From: an uncultured Streptococcus sp.
GTDB taxonomy: Bacteria > Bacillota > Bacilli > Lactobacillales > Streptococcaceae
NCBI RefSeq assembly: GCF_938020365.1
Contig: NZ_CALIIB010000085.1
Location: 1 to 55,384 of the forward strand
Direction: 5' to 3'
DNA length: 55,384 bases
The notes below the pieces were generated by a model. That model was not told the origin of the DNA. It searched no databases and worked only from the letters and a program-made list of their open reading frames with translations. Of this stretch, positions 33,041 through 41,869 are shown piece after piece; position 1 is the stretch's first letter; the number at the start of each line of letters is the position of its first letter. The position numbers and the translations under genes were made by a program.

Positions 33041-33367
33041 TTAGATAAAAATTCCTAAAATAATGGCTAAAAATCCTAAACAATAAGTCAATATCAGATA
33101 ATGGATGAATTTCTTCTTGTTGGAAAAGAGAGCTACCAGCTCAGCATTGAAAGTTGATAGTGTCGTCAAGCCTCCGCAAAAGCCAGTTACCAGGATAGTA
33201 TAAAGTTGCTTATCTTGAACATGGTTATAGAAATACCCAATCAAAAAAGCTCCTAGTAAATTGGCCATCAAAGTTCCCACTGGCAAAACTGCTCTGCTAT
33301 TGACCTTAGAAAGAAAATAACGAACGAGAGCCCCACCCCCACAAGCTGTAAGCATAAGCCAAATCAT
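33041..33367 (-). CDS. crcB: Fluoride channel subunit (Fluc/CrcB), second copy
   Basis: The protein of about 108 residues has four short transmembrane helices, with family motifs GGGALVRYFLS, GTLMANLLGAFLIGYF and TGFCGGLTTLSTFNAE. Fluc channels let fluoride leave the cell. The ATG at 33367 overlaps the stop of the upstream crcB (ATGA); an earlier in-frame start would add 12 odd residues. Adjacent, coupled copies in Firmicutes usually form heterodimers because each alone is incomplete. Confidence 0.92.
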   Translation of the reverse strand: MIWLMLTACGGGALVRYFLSKVNSRAVLPVGTLMANLLGAFLIGYFYNHVQDKQLYTILVTGFCGGLTTLSTFNAELVALFSNKKKFIHYLILTYCLGFLAIILGIFI

Positions 33368-33738
33368 AGGCCCACCTTCTTTCCAGCCCACAAGGCAATC
33401 CACAAACTACCGCCAATGCTCAAGACTAGATAGAGGATAAAGTCCGTGTATAGCCCTAGGTCCAGCAGTTTAATGGAGTCTAAAAGGAGACTTGAAAATG
33501 TAGTCAAGCCACCACAAAAGCCTGTCGATATGGCTAGGATAAAACGTTTAGACACTTTCTTGTTTGCTAGATAGCCCTTTACCAAATAAACCAGAATGAA
33601 GGTCCCAAGATAGTTGACCAAGAGTGTGGCTAAGGGAAAATGTCCAGTGAAGGTGACCAAGGAAGCGATTAAGTAACGAAGCCAGCCACCAAGCATAGCA
33701 GCTAAGCAGATGGCAAGAGAATTTTTTACTTCCTTCAT
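33364..33738 (-). CDS. crcB: Fluoride channel subunit (Fluc/CrcB), first copy
   Basis: The 124-residue, four-helix membrane protein has GGWLRYLIAS, ATLLVNYLGTFILVYL and STGFCGGLTTFSSLLLDS, the Fluc signatures including the TTFS track residues. Its start overlaps the chorismate mutase stop by 4 bases. It probably pairs with the next gene as a two-protein fluoride channel. I looked for a crcB fluoride riboswitch in front of this operon and saw none. Confidence 0.93.
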   Translation of the reverse strand: MKEVKNSLAICLAAMLGGWLRYLIASLVTFTGHFPLATLLVNYLGTFILVYLVKGYLANKKVSKRFILAISTGFCGGLTTFSSLLLDSIKLLDLGLYTDFILYLVLSIGGSLWIALWAGKKVGL

Positions 33739-34001
33739 GCTTTTTTCTGTTCCTGATAAGCACGGGAGTTCTTCAAGATATCCTTAAAGGTAGCAAGAAT
33801 CGTATCTTTGTAGGCTGGATTTTCAACATGATCTGCTACTCTGCCTAAAATAACTTCTTCTCTCTTCGCGTCCAGCACTGCCTTACCAGTCTCCTGCTTG
33901 TAAGCAGCCACTTGGTTCACGAGAATCATCCGTTTTTCCAGCAAGACTACGAGTTCATCGTCTATTTGATTGATTTCTTGTCTCAGTTCTTCTAGCTTCA
34001 T
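33735..34001 (-). CDS. Chorismate mutase, AroQ type
   Basis: The 88-residue, all-helical protein converts chorismate to prephenate for phenylalanine and tyrosine synthesis. The pattern LRQEINQIDDELVVLLEKRMILVNQVAAYK, with a conserved Arg and Lys, and the later AKREEVIL and RVAD segments fit a stand-alone AroQ domain. AAGGAGG precedes the ATG, and an extended -10 (TGATATGAT, 34026-34034) lies just upstream. It leads an operon with two fluoride-channel genes. The functional link is not obvious. Confidence 0.9.
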   Translation of the reverse strand: MKLEELRQEINQIDDELVVLLEKRMILVNQVAAYKQETGKAVLDAKREEVILGRVADHVENPAYKDTILATFKDILKNSRAYQEQKKA

Positions 34002-34025
34002 TCGTTACCTCCTTATATTTTACTT

Positions 34026-34034
34026 ATCATATCA
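34026..34034 (-). promoter_or_regulatory. Extended -10 promoter of the chorismate mutase-crcB operon
   Basis: TGATATGAT on the minus strand, about 25 bases before the start codon. No clear -35. Confidence 0.6.
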
Positions 34035-34096
34035 AAATTCTGGATGTTTTTCTAGTTTTCTTGGAAAGCGAGTCCAGTTTGACAGTATTTTGTAAG

Positions 34097-34242
34097 AAAG
34101 AGGACCCTTAGCGCGAGTCCTCTTTTATCATCACAATTGATTCTTATCCCGCAAATTTCAAGGTTCCCCGAACCTTAGATTAAAGGGAACTCGCCAGGGA
34201 GAGTTTTTATCCGCAGATTAAAAAGGTCCACTGGACCTTTTT
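34097..34242 (-). terminator. Structured gap after sufB with terminator hairpins
   Basis: The first hairpin (AAAAAGGTCC/GGACCTTTTT, 34220-34242) overlaps the sufB stop. A perfect AAGGTT/AACCTT hairpin follows (about 34162-34178). A second terminator-like stem (AAAGAGGAC/GTCCTCTTT, 34097-34125) comes last. No reading frame fits in between; it may simply be tandem terminators or hold a small RNA. Confidence 0.6.
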
Positions 34243-35623
34243 AACCAACTGAGCCTTCCATGCTCATATTGATGAGTTGGTTGAGTTCGACGGCGTATTC
34301 CATTGGTAGTTCTTTGGTAATGGGTTCCATAAATCCGTTGATAATCATAGCTGTGGCTTCTTCTTCGCTGATACCGCGACTCATCAGATAGTAGAGCTGG
34401 TCCTCAGACACTTTGGAAACCTTGGCTTCATGCTCTAGGGCGACATTGGAATTATGGATTTCATTAAAGGGAATGGTGTCGGAGCTAGACTCACCATCCA
34501 TGAGAATAGTATCGCACTCAATATGAGACTTGGAACCAGCACTATTCTTACCAAAGCGAACTTGACCACGATAGTCCGTCTTACCACCGTCCTTGGCCAC
34601 TGATTTAGAAATTAAGGTACTGGATGTCTTAGGTGCATTATGAAAGACCTTGCATCCTGCATCCAAGTGCTGGCCATAATTTGCAAAAGACATAGAGAGG
34701 ACTGAGGTTCTGGCATTTCGACCATTGAGGACGCTACAAGGATATTTCATGTTAACCTTGCTACCTAGATTGCCATCAATCCACTCCAAGGTACCACCTT
34801 CTTCGACAGTGCCCCGCTCCGTTACTAGATTATAGACATTATCCGACCAGTTTTGAATGGTCGTATAGCGGAAAAAAGCATCCTTTTTGACTATGATCTC
34901 AACAGTCGCAGCATGAAGACTATTGGTCGTATAGGTTGGCGCTGTACAACCCTCGATGTACTGAATGGAGCCACCCTCCTCGATAATCATGAGGGAGCGC
35001 TCAAACTGGCCTGCGTTTTCTCCATTGATACGAAAATAGGTCTGAACAGGAATTTGACAGTGCACATTTTTAGGAACATATATAAAGGTTCCACCTGACC
35101 AGACTGCTCCATTTAAGGCTGCAAACTTATGTTCAGCATTTGACACGACTGTCCCAAAATATTGCTTGACTAGCTCTGGATACTCTTGAACTGCTGTATC
35201 CGTGTCAGTAAAAATAATTCCTAACTTTTCGAATTCTTCCTTCATATTGTGGTAGACAACCTCAGATTCGTACTGGGCAACAGCACCAGATAGGAATTGC
35301 TTTTCCGCCTCGGGGATTCCCAAACGATCAAAGGTCCTTTTTATCTCTTCAGGAACATCATCCCAACTACGAGCTGGCTCACCGCTTAGTTTCTGGTAAT
35401 AGATGACGTCTTCAAAGCGAATGCCTGACAAATCAGGACCAAAGTCCGGCATAGGCAGTTTGTTAAATAGCTCTAAGGAGCGCAAACGATAGTCTAGCAT
35501 CCACTGGGGTTCCTTTTTGATGGCAGATATTTCACGAACAACTGCTTCTGTCAATCCTTTCCCAGTCGAATAAAGCGGTGCTATATCATCATGAAAACCG
35601 AAAGCATAATCACGTTGTGGCAT
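34241..35623 (-). CDS. sufB: Fe-S cluster assembly scaffold SufB, without its usual operon
   Basis: SufB forms the SufBC2D scaffold on which Fe-S clusters are built. The protein of about 460 residues has FGFHDDIAPLYSTGKGL, YYQKLSGEPARSWDDVP, WSGGTFIYVPKNV, YIEGCTAPTY and the C-terminal block HIECDTILMD plus NVALEHEAKVSKV, which carries the conserved Cys and Glu/His. I use ATG at 35623 because AAAGGAGG lies 5 bases upstream; an ATG at 35656 would add a spurious leader peptide. It stands alone with its own promoter and terminator. sufC, sufD, sufS and sufU are not next to it. Confidence 0.93.
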   Translation of the reverse strand: MPQRDYAFGFHDDIAPLYSTGKGLTEAVVREISAIKKEPQWMLDYRLRSLELFNKLPMPDFGPDLSGIRFEDVIYYQKLSGEPARSWDDVPEEIKRTFDRLGIPEAEKQFLSGAVAQYESEVVYHNMKEEFEKLGIIFTDTDTAVQEYPELVKQYFGTVVSNAEHKFAALNGAVWSGGTFIYVPKNVHCQIPVQTYFRINGENAGQFERSLMIIEEGGSIQYIEGCTAPTYTTNSLHAATVEIIVKKDAFFRYTTIQNWSDNVYNLVTERGTVEEGGTLEWIDGNLGSKVNMKYPCSVLNGRNARTSVLSMSFANYGQHLDAGCKVFHNAPKTSSTLISKSVAKDGGKTDYRGQVRFGKNSAGSKSHIECDTILMDGESSSDTIPFNEIHNSNVALEHEAKVSKVSEDQLYYLMSRGISEEEATAMIINGFMEPITKELPMEYAVELNQLINMSMEGSVG

Positions 35624-35672
35624 AAAAGCCTCCTTTCTCCATACAGAAAGAATCACATGGGTTCCTACCCTT

Positions 35673-35701
35673 ATTATACTCTTCTAGATTAGAATTGTCA
35701 G
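35673..35701 (-). promoter_or_regulatory. Promoter of sufB
   Basis: -35 CTGACA (35696-35701), 17 bases, -10 TATAAT (35673-35678) on the minus strand. Confidence 0.8.
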
Positions 35702-35734
35702 AAAATAAGAGCCGGTTGTTCCATTTGAACTAGC

Positions 35735-35772
35735 AAAAAAGCAGAAGGGATCTGATCTCTCCCATTCTGCTT
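35735..35772 (-). terminator. Hairpin between pulA and the sufB promoter
   Basis: Stem GCAGAAGGG with CCCATTCTGC (one bulge), read on the minus strand into a T-run (GCTTTTTTGC). It lies about 40 bases after the pulA stop. Confidence 0.75.
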
Positions 35773-35812
35773 CAATGATTTTATAAAATAAGGTCATCTA
35801 AAATGAATCGAC

Positions 35813-38110
35813 TCAAGCTAAGATCTCAAAAACGCTAGCAGTTAAGTTCTCAACTTCTGTCTTAATTTTGCTACGGTTATTGCTGACGACTAGTTTGAGC
35901 TGGTCCGCATTTTCCAAGCGATAAGGTGTGCCACTAGCATTAAAGACGACTAAATAATGCTTCTTGTCCTTGACTTCAAAAATGATAAGACCACTATTTG
36001 TCTGTGCATGACGAACATAGACATGTTGGTAAATTTCTTCATATGTCGAGTAAGAAAATTCTTTCCTGGTCGTTTTTAGCTGAATAATCTTGCGGATAAA
36101 ATTGACACTATCTTGATGTTTCGAAAGTAGATTCCAATCCACCTGGTTGACTTGGTCTGGCGCATTGTAGCTATTCATAGCTCTTTCTTTATCTGCTTGA
36201 GTCACCTGCCCATTTGGTCCTGTTGCCACCAACTTAGTTCGAGAAAACTCCTGACCCAGCTCCATAAAGGCTAAGCCTTGCATGAGAATATTCATGGCAG
36301 TCGCTAGTTCAATTCGCTTGGTTAAGATTTCTAGATCATCATGTGGATGGAATTCTCTTAGTAAGTCATGCAGATTATAATTATCATGAGCCTCAACATA
36401 ATTGACGACCTGATTTGGCATGAGGTAGCTACCTAACTCACTACTTCCTAAAATAGCCTTGGCAATAATATTTTCAGTCCCTTGTCCACTGACAAATCCA
36501 GCTTTCAAGGTTCCAAACACCTCAGCACCTTTAATAGCATCTCGCTCATTGTCGTTGAAAAATCCAATGTCTAGAAGCTGATAGGCATTGTCTTTCTTGG
36601 CCTTATCTTGAGGAAGGAGGCCTGTCCCCATATCCCATCCTTCTCCGTACGTCAGGATACGTGGATCTACCTTGTCCAATTCATCTCGAATGATCTGCAT
36701 GGTCTCTACATCGTGGATTCCCATCAAATCAAACCGGAAACCATCCACGTTATACTCCTTGACCCAATACAAAAGTGAGTCAATCATATATTTACGGAAC
36801 ATCTCATGCTCGCTAGCGGTTTCACTTCCGACTCCTGTTCCATTCTGAAAAGAGCCATCTGGATTCATCCGATAGTAATAATCGGGAACACAGGCTTGAA
36901 AAGGGGAGTCAAAGGTAGAGTAACTGTGGTTATAGACCACATCAAGAATAACTCCGATACCAGCATCATGATAGGCTTGAATCAAGGTTTTTAAATCACG
37001 AATAGCCTGAGCTGGATCAGATGGGTTACTAGAAAGGCTAGTTTCTGGGGCATTATAGTTCTGCGGATCGTATCCCCAGTTATAGGTTACCTGCCCATTT
37101 TCATCATAGTCCTTGTGACGATCCGAGACAGGCTGGAGCTGGACATAATTCACACCCAAGTCACGAATATGATCAAAGGTTGTCGCTTGACCATTGCCAT
37201 TTGTCGTACCTGTTTGACAAGCACCGAGGAAGGTTCCGCGGTAAGCTGGTGTGACACCTGAGCTTTCTGACTGGCTTAGGTCACGGATATGCATCTCATA
37301 GATAACTGCTTGACAGGCATTCTTCACGCGCCAGTGGGCTTCTTGCCTCTGCTTAACTTGAAAACCAAGTGGATTTCGTTCTTGGTCTGTCACGATAGCT
37401 GTTCGTTTACCATCAGGACTAGTAGCCTGACTATATGGATCCCGAGTCAAGTATTCTTCATGATCAAAGATCACCCGATACTGGTAAGCACGCTTGGCTA
37501 AATCTTCAGAAATGCTCCCTTGCCACACTCCGATTGTATTCTTTGTGTGGTCTGTTGAGAAATCTCGGCCTCTCTTTAGAGAAATAGTTTTCCAAATGCT
37601 GGCTTGGTTGCTGGCATCTTTATAGATGACCACTTCAACCGCTTTTGCTGTCGGTGCCCAAAGTTTAAACTCAGTCTTGTCAGCTTGGTAAAAGACACCT
37701 AAACTTCCCTGATAGCCCCAGTGACGGTCAAATTCCTTGGAAGAAACCGCCATATCAAAAGCGTGAGGATTTCTGTATTTGTAATAGTGGCTAGTGATTG
37801 CCGCCTGCCTAGAATAATAGACTTGATGGTCTCCCTCAAGAATCCAAACTTCTGTAACCAGGTGAGCCGGCAAGAGACGAATGGTATAATCAATGGTCTG
37901 GCTTGACCAGTCTGCTTTTTTTATAATCAAATGGACATAATCCAAGTTTGTCTCACTTTGGTAAGTAACAAGTCCACTTCGCCCAAAATAATCAAAATTA
38001 GAAAATGACGTTTCCTTTCCGATTTGGTTTTCCTGCCACTGCCATATATTGTACGAAAGGTAATCATCAGTGGGGTTATGGTAATGGACTAAGACCTGGT
38101 AGTCTGGCAT
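35813..38110 (-). CDS. pulA: Pullulanase type I, intracellular
   Basis: This enzyme debranches alpha-1,6 links in glycogen or pullulan. The 765-residue protein has an N-terminal carbohydrate-binding/early set region (about 1-270) and a GH13 barrel. Visible are YNWGYDPQNYNAPE (pullulanase signature), DVVYNH, GFRFDLMGIHD with the nucleophile Asp, YGEGWDMG with the acid Glu, and YVEAHDNYN. There is no signal peptide or LPXTG anchor, so it acts in the cytosol on stored or imported glucans. A glycogen phosphorylase gene ends near the right edge of the window, consistent with glycogen use. It is followed by its own terminator. Confidence 0.94.
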   Translation of the reverse strand: MPDYQVLVHYHNPTDDYLSYNIWQWQENQIGKETSFSNFDYFGRSGLVTYQSETNLDYVHLIIKKADWSSQTIDYTIRLLPAHLVTEVWILEGDHQVYYSRQAAITSHYYKYRNPHAFDMAVSSKEFDRHWGYQGSLGVFYQADKTEFKLWAPTAKAVEVVIYKDASNQASIWKTISLKRGRDFSTDHTKNTIGVWQGSISEDLAKRAYQYRVIFDHEEYLTRDPYSQATSPDGKRTAIVTDQERNPLGFQVKQRQEAHWRVKNACQAVIYEMHIRDLSQSESSGVTPAYRGTFLGACQTGTTNGNGQATTFDHIRDLGVNYVQLQPVSDRHKDYDENGQVTYNWGYDPQNYNAPETSLSSNPSDPAQAIRDLKTLIQAYHDAGIGVILDVVYNHSYSTFDSPFQACVPDYYYRMNPDGSFQNGTGVGSETASEHEMFRKYMIDSLLYWVKEYNVDGFRFDLMGIHDVETMQIIRDELDKVDPRILTYGEGWDMGTGLLPQDKAKKDNAYQLLDIGFFNDNERDAIKGAEVFGTLKAGFVSGQGTENIIAKAILGSSELGSYLMPNQVVNYVEAHDNYNLHDLLREFHPHDDLEILTKRIELATAMNILMQGLAFMELGQEFSRTKLVATGPNGQVTQADKERAMNSYNAPDQVNQVDWNLLSKHQDSVNFIRKIIQLKTTRKEFSYSTYEEIYQHVYVRHAQTNSGLIIFEVKDKKHYLVVFNASGTPYRLENADQLKLVVSNNRSKIKTEVENLTASVFEILA

Positions 38111-38128
38111 TTTTATCTCCTAGGTTCA

Positions 38129-39085
38129 TCATGATTTTTCTGAACAAAGAGCATCGTCGCTGATTTCATCAATATTGGCAAAAAATTCTAAGTGATTGTG
38201 GAAGACTTCTAATTCAACTGGGGTGTCTCCACCATATTCGCCATCAAGATTAAGCATGAATGGTTCTTTGCTGTCTAAAACTTCTAGTTTTAGTTTGCTT
38301 GTTTTTAAGTATTCGACATTGACATCTGTCACGTGTTGGCCACCATTAATGGCCTGAATCAGTAGGGCTAACATTTCAAAAAGTTTGGCTGTTTTGACCA
38401 AAATCAAGGTAAAGTTGCCGTCGTCTAATTTGGCATCTGGAGCAACTTGCTCAAAGCCTCCAATAGAATTGGTCAGTGCTGCAAACATGAGTGAAATCTT
38501 ACCTTCAAAAACACCATGATCATGTGTAATGCGCACCTTGCGGAATTTAGAACGTGGCAACATTTCCGCACCTTTGGCAACATAGGCAAAGTAGCCCAAG
38601 CGAGATTTAGCTTCACTTGGAACACGATAGGTTAGCTCACTCAAAGTACCAGCCGCAGCGATGTTAATGAAATATTTTTGCCCAAAGGCACGGCCGATAT
38701 CCATTTTGATGGTCTGATTTTTAGCAATGATTCTTGCAGCTTCGACAGGTTTTCCCATAGGAATCTTCAGCGCACGCGCATAGTCATTGGTTGTACCTGT
38801 CGGGATGAAGGCCAAGCGGGGTCGATTTTCCAAGGGTGCCACTCCATTTACGACTTCATTGATGGTGCCATCCCCTCCTGCCGCGATAATCAAATCAAAA
38901 CCAGCCTTAGCTGCCCGCTCTGCTTCTTTTTGCGCAGAAAGAGGCTCTGGCGTCGTTTGATAAGCACTGGTTTCATAGCCTACGTCCTCTAAAACGTCCA
39001 GCACTTCCGCAATATTCTTTTTGATAATTTCCTGACCAGATGTCGGGTTATAAATGAGTCTTGCTCTTTTTATTACATCTTTCAT
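38129..39085 (-). CDS. dagK: Diacylglycerol kinase (DagK/DgkB family lipid kinase)
   Basis: The 318-residue cytosolic enzyme phosphorylates diacylglycerol left over from lipoteichoic acid or glycerol-phosphate transfer. It has the family motifs RARLIYNPTSGQE, LIIAAGGDGTINEVVNG (about 66-82), FIPTGTTNDYARAL and the C-terminal LNLDGEYGGDTPVEL. It lies 10 bases after ligA and 18 bases before pulA. Recycling diacylglycerol also serves the GacH-type enzyme in this window, a link that is general rather than specific. Confidence 0.92.
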   Translation of the reverse strand: MKDVIKRARLIYNPTSGQEIIKKNIAEVLDVLEDVGYETSAYQTTPEPLSAQKEAERAAKAGFDLIIAAGGDGTINEVVNGVAPLENRPRLAFIPTGTTNDYARALKIPMGKPVEAARIIAKNQTIKMDIGRAFGQKYFINIAAAGTLSELTYRVPSEAKSRLGYFAYVAKGAEMLPRSKFRKVRITHDHGVFEGKISLMFAALTNSIGGFEQVAPDAKLDDGNFTLILVKTAKLFEMLALLIQAINGGQHVTDVNVEYLKTSKLKLEVLDSKEPFMLNLDGEYGGDTPVELEVFHNHLEFFANIDEISDDALCSEKS

Positions 39086-39094
39086 ACAGCGCCT

Positions 39095-41053
39095 CTATAA
39101 CTGTTCAAGCCATGCTTCATCTTGGATTTCGATTCCCAATTCTTGGGCCTTGGCCAACTTGCTACCTGCATCCGCTCCAGCAATAACCAAGTCCGTTTTC
39201 TTGGAAACACTGCCAGCAACATTGGCTCCTAGACGAAGAAGTTTTTCTTTAGCTTGTGTTCGTGTTAATGTTTCTAATTTCCCTGTTAAAACAACTGTTT
39301 TACCCGATAGGACTGCATCTGCCGCCACCTTTTCACCAAGGTAGGCCAGATTAACTCCTGCTTCTTCTAGTTCCTTCAGCAGGATCTGTGTCCCTTCTTG
39401 GGCAAAATAGCTGTGCAGGCTTTTAGCAATCACCATGCCAAGACTATCAATGCTGGCAATCTCTTCTTGCTCTGCCTGAGCAAGGCTTGGTATATCATGG
39501 AATTTCTCCAGTAAAATCCGACTGGCCTTGCTACCAACATGGCGAATACCTAAGCCAAACAAGAGTTTTTCGGCTGAGTTTGACTTAGAAGCCTGAATAG
39601 CATTATATAATTTATTAGCTGATTTTTCCTTAAAGTTCTCTAACTGGAGTAAATCTTCGATGCTTAAGCGGTAAATGCCTGCCACATCTCGAACCAAATC
39701 CTTAGCAAAGAGCTTTTCAACCACTGCCGGCCCCAGGCCACTAATATTCATAGCATCACGACTGGCAAAGTGAGCCAATCCTTCCATGATTTGGGCGGGG
39801 CAGAGCGGATTGATACATCGCAAGGCGACCTCATCTTCAAAATGGAGCAAGTCGCTCTGGCAACTCGGGCACTGGCTAGGTACATCCAAGTGTTCATCTG
39901 AAACACGCTTGCTTTCTACCACACGCATGACGGCTGGAATGATATCTCCAGCTTTATAGACAATAACTGTATCATCTTTGCGAATGTCCTTTTCCCTGAT
40001 GTAATCAACATTGTGTAGAGTCGCACGGCTAACAGTTGTCCCTGCCAACTGAACTGGTGTTAGATTAGCTGTAGGTGTTACCACTCCGGTCCGACCCACT
40101 GTCCAGTCTACAGATAAAAGCTGGGCTTCCTTTTCCTCAGCTGGAAACTTATAAGCGATGGCCCACTTAGGCGCCTTAACAGTAAAGCCTAGCTCCTCTT
40201 GCACAGCTAGGTCATTGACCTTTATGACAATACCGTCAATCTCATAAGGAAGACTGTCCCGCTCCTGACCAATCTTTTCGATAAAGTCCCAGACTTGGTC
40301 TATAGTACTAGCCAGTACCCGTTTTTCATTAACAGAAAAGCCAAGTTGACTCAGTTTTTCAAGGACATCTTCCTGAGTCGCTTCAGTTGTCGGGTTTGCT
40401 TCTTGGTAAAGGAATGTCGCTAGATTACGCTTGGCCACAACTGATGTATCCAGCTGTCTCAAGGTTCCTGCTGCAGCATTTCTTGGATTGGCAAATTCTG
40501 CCTCCCCATTTTCCTGACGAAGCTGGTTTACCGCATCAAAAGATGCCTTTGGCATATAGCATTCCCCACGTACTGTAATAGTCAAGGGTTTTGGTAAGGT
40601 CAAAGGAATATCCTTGACACGCTTGAGATTCTCCGTAATGTTCTCACCAATGGATCCGTCACCACGAGTCGCTCCTGCTACCAAAATACCATTTTCATAT
40701 GCCAGGGAAATAGATAGACCATCAATTTTCAGTTCACAAAGGTAGGACGCATCTGGAAATTCTTTTCTTACTCGTTCATCAAAGGCAACTAATTCTGCAC
40801 GCGAAAAAGCATCCTGCAAACTATAGAGAGGATACTGGTGTTGGTATTTTTCAAAACCATCTAAAACTTTTCCACCCACTCGGTGAGTTGGGCTTTCTGG
40901 TAAAATCTCGTTTGGATATTGCTCTTCCAATGAAACCAGTTCCCTGTATAGCTGATCATACTCACTATCTGACACACTTGGCGCATCTTTTGTATAATAT
41001 TCATGAGCATAACGATTGAGCAGGGAAACTAACTCAGACATTCTATCTTTCAT
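39095..41053 (-). CDS. ligA: NAD-dependent DNA ligase
   Basis: The 652-residue ligase seals nicks in replication and repair. The adenylated lysine is Lys109 in CELKIDGLS. DGFEKYQHQYPLYSLQDAF, RTGVVTPTANL and the zinc finger CPSCQSDL...CINPLCPAQ are present. HhH repeats and a C-terminal BRCT domain (SGKTVVLTGKLETLTRTQAKEKL, about 575-652) follow. The length equals the pneumococcal enzyme when starting at MKDRMSELV. It is the first gene of a ligA-dagK-pulA run. Confidence 0.97.
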   Translation of the reverse strand: MKDRMSELVSLLNRYAHEYYTKDAPSVSDSEYDQLYRELVSLEEQYPNEILPESPTHRVGGKVLDGFEKYQHQYPLYSLQDAFSRAELVAFDERVRKEFPDASYLCELKIDGLSISLAYENGILVAGATRGDGSIGENITENLKRVKDIPLTLPKPLTITVRGECYMPKASFDAVNQLRQENGEAEFANPRNAAAGTLRQLDTSVVAKRNLATFLYQEANPTTEATQEDVLEKLSQLGFSVNEKRVLASTIDQVWDFIEKIGQERDSLPYEIDGIVIKVNDLAVQEELGFTVKAPKWAIAYKFPAEEKEAQLLSVDWTVGRTGVVTPTANLTPVQLAGTTVSRATLHNVDYIREKDIRKDDTVIVYKAGDIIPAVMRVVESKRVSDEHLDVPSQCPSCQSDLLHFEDEVALRCINPLCPAQIMEGLAHFASRDAMNISGLGPAVVEKLFAKDLVRDVAGIYRLSIEDLLQLENFKEKSANKLYNAIQASKSNSAEKLLFGLGIRHVGSKASRILLEKFHDIPSLAQAEQEEIASIDSLGMVIAKSLHSYFAQEGTQILLKELEEAGVNLAYLGEKVAADAVLSGKTVVLTGKLETLTRTQAKEKLLRLGANVAGSVSKKTDLVIAGADAGSKLAKAQELGIEIQDEAWLEQL

Positions 41054-41155
41054 ACTCTTATTTTATCATAAATATCTCTATTCGCCCTATTTTTTCCCTT
41101 AAAAAGCGAAGAAAAAGGCCTATCAATCAAAGTTTCTCTTAGCCTTAACGGCAAC

Positions 41156-41195
41156 AAAAAAGGCCTCAGATTTCACAAACCTAATAAGCCTTTTC
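41156..41195 (-). terminator. Terminator of queT
   Basis: Minus-strand AAAAGGC pairs with GGCCTTTTTT across about 20 bases, directly after the queT stop and ending in a T-run. Confidence 0.65.
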
Positions 41196-41199
41196 GTTT

Positions 41200-41712
41200 T
41201 TATTGGGTTAGGTCAATGCGCTTACTGATTTTATCAATCAAGATAGCTCCGACAAGTAGAGATGCACATTCTCCAATAGCTGTTGTAAACCATGTAAGTA
41301 AGAATGGTGCTCCAGTAACAATATTCAATTCAATAGCAATTGTCACCATTGAAATCGAAAAGAAAATTGAAAATAGAAAGAAGTCTTTTCGAAGCCAACC
41401 GTTGAGCAGATAGCCCGGCTTAACTTTGCTAAATAGGACAACCCCAAGAGTTAGAAAAACTAAAGTTGACCCCCCTCCGACAAAAACATCAATCCAAAGT
41501 GGACTAAATAGATTCGCAATCATACATCCGATTGTCACACCAATAATGTATTTACGATTATAAAAGGCCATAAAGTTCATCATTTCAGAAATTCTAAACT
41601 GATAAGCGCCAAAGCTAATCACATTGAAGGGTGGTATGATTGTAAGAGCAATGTAAATAGCTGCTACAAGAGCAATTTGCACCATATCACGGGCAGTTAA
41701 TTTTTTCATCAA
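41200..41712 (-). CDS. queT: QueT family queuosine-precursor transporter
   Basis: The 170-residue integral membrane protein has five to six helices, beginning LTARDMVQIALVAAIYIALTIIPPFNVISFGAYQFRISEMMN, the COG4708/QueT pattern. It is the substrate-binding S component of an ECF-type uptake system for preQ1 or a related queuine precursor. A preQ1-II riboswitch directly upstream supports this. The shared ECF energising module is not in the window. Confidence 0.93.
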   Translation of the reverse strand: MMKKLTARDMVQIALVAAIYIALTIIPPFNVISFGAYQFRISEMMNFMAFYNRKYIIGVTIGCMIANLFSPLWIDVFVGGGSTLVFLTLGVVLFSKVKPGYLLNGWLRKDFFLFSIFFSISMVTIAIELNIVTGAPFLLTWFTTAIGECASLLVGAILIDKISKRIDLTQ

Positions 41713-41713
41713 A

Positions 41714-41772
41714 TTCTCCTTTAGCGGTTTTACCGCGTGTAATATGCTTGGCGAAAGAAGCTAAGCGCCAAG
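41714..41772 (-). promoter_or_regulatory. preQ1-II riboswitch of queT
   Basis: On the minus strand it opens CTTGGCGCTTAGC and pairs with GCCAAGCATATTACACG. It then has CGCGG/CCGCT and ends in AAAGGAGAA, the ribosome binding site of queT. This is the streptococcal COG4708 (preQ1-II) element. Ligand binding hides the Shine-Dalgarno sequence, so it is expected to switch translation off. Confidence 0.92.
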
Positions 41773-41830
41773 GGTTGCTAGGAATAAGAAGAAAGACAAG
41801 CCTCTCCCTTACAAACTCGGCAACTCAACT

Positions 41831-41839
41831 AGTATAGCA
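41831..41839 (-). promoter_or_regulatory. Extended -10 promoter of queT
   Basis: TGCTATACT on the minus strand about 60 bases ahead of the riboswitch. It lies back-to-back with the start of the gtrA unit. Confidence 0.55.
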
Positions 41840-41869
41840 TAAATATTTGAAATATGATAGACTATCTTT

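Noticed and set aside
34002..34096. Fluoride riboswitch before the crcB operon
   Set aside because: I searched by eye for the conserved fluoride-aptamer pattern between the promoter and chorismate mutase; the leader is too short and lacks it.
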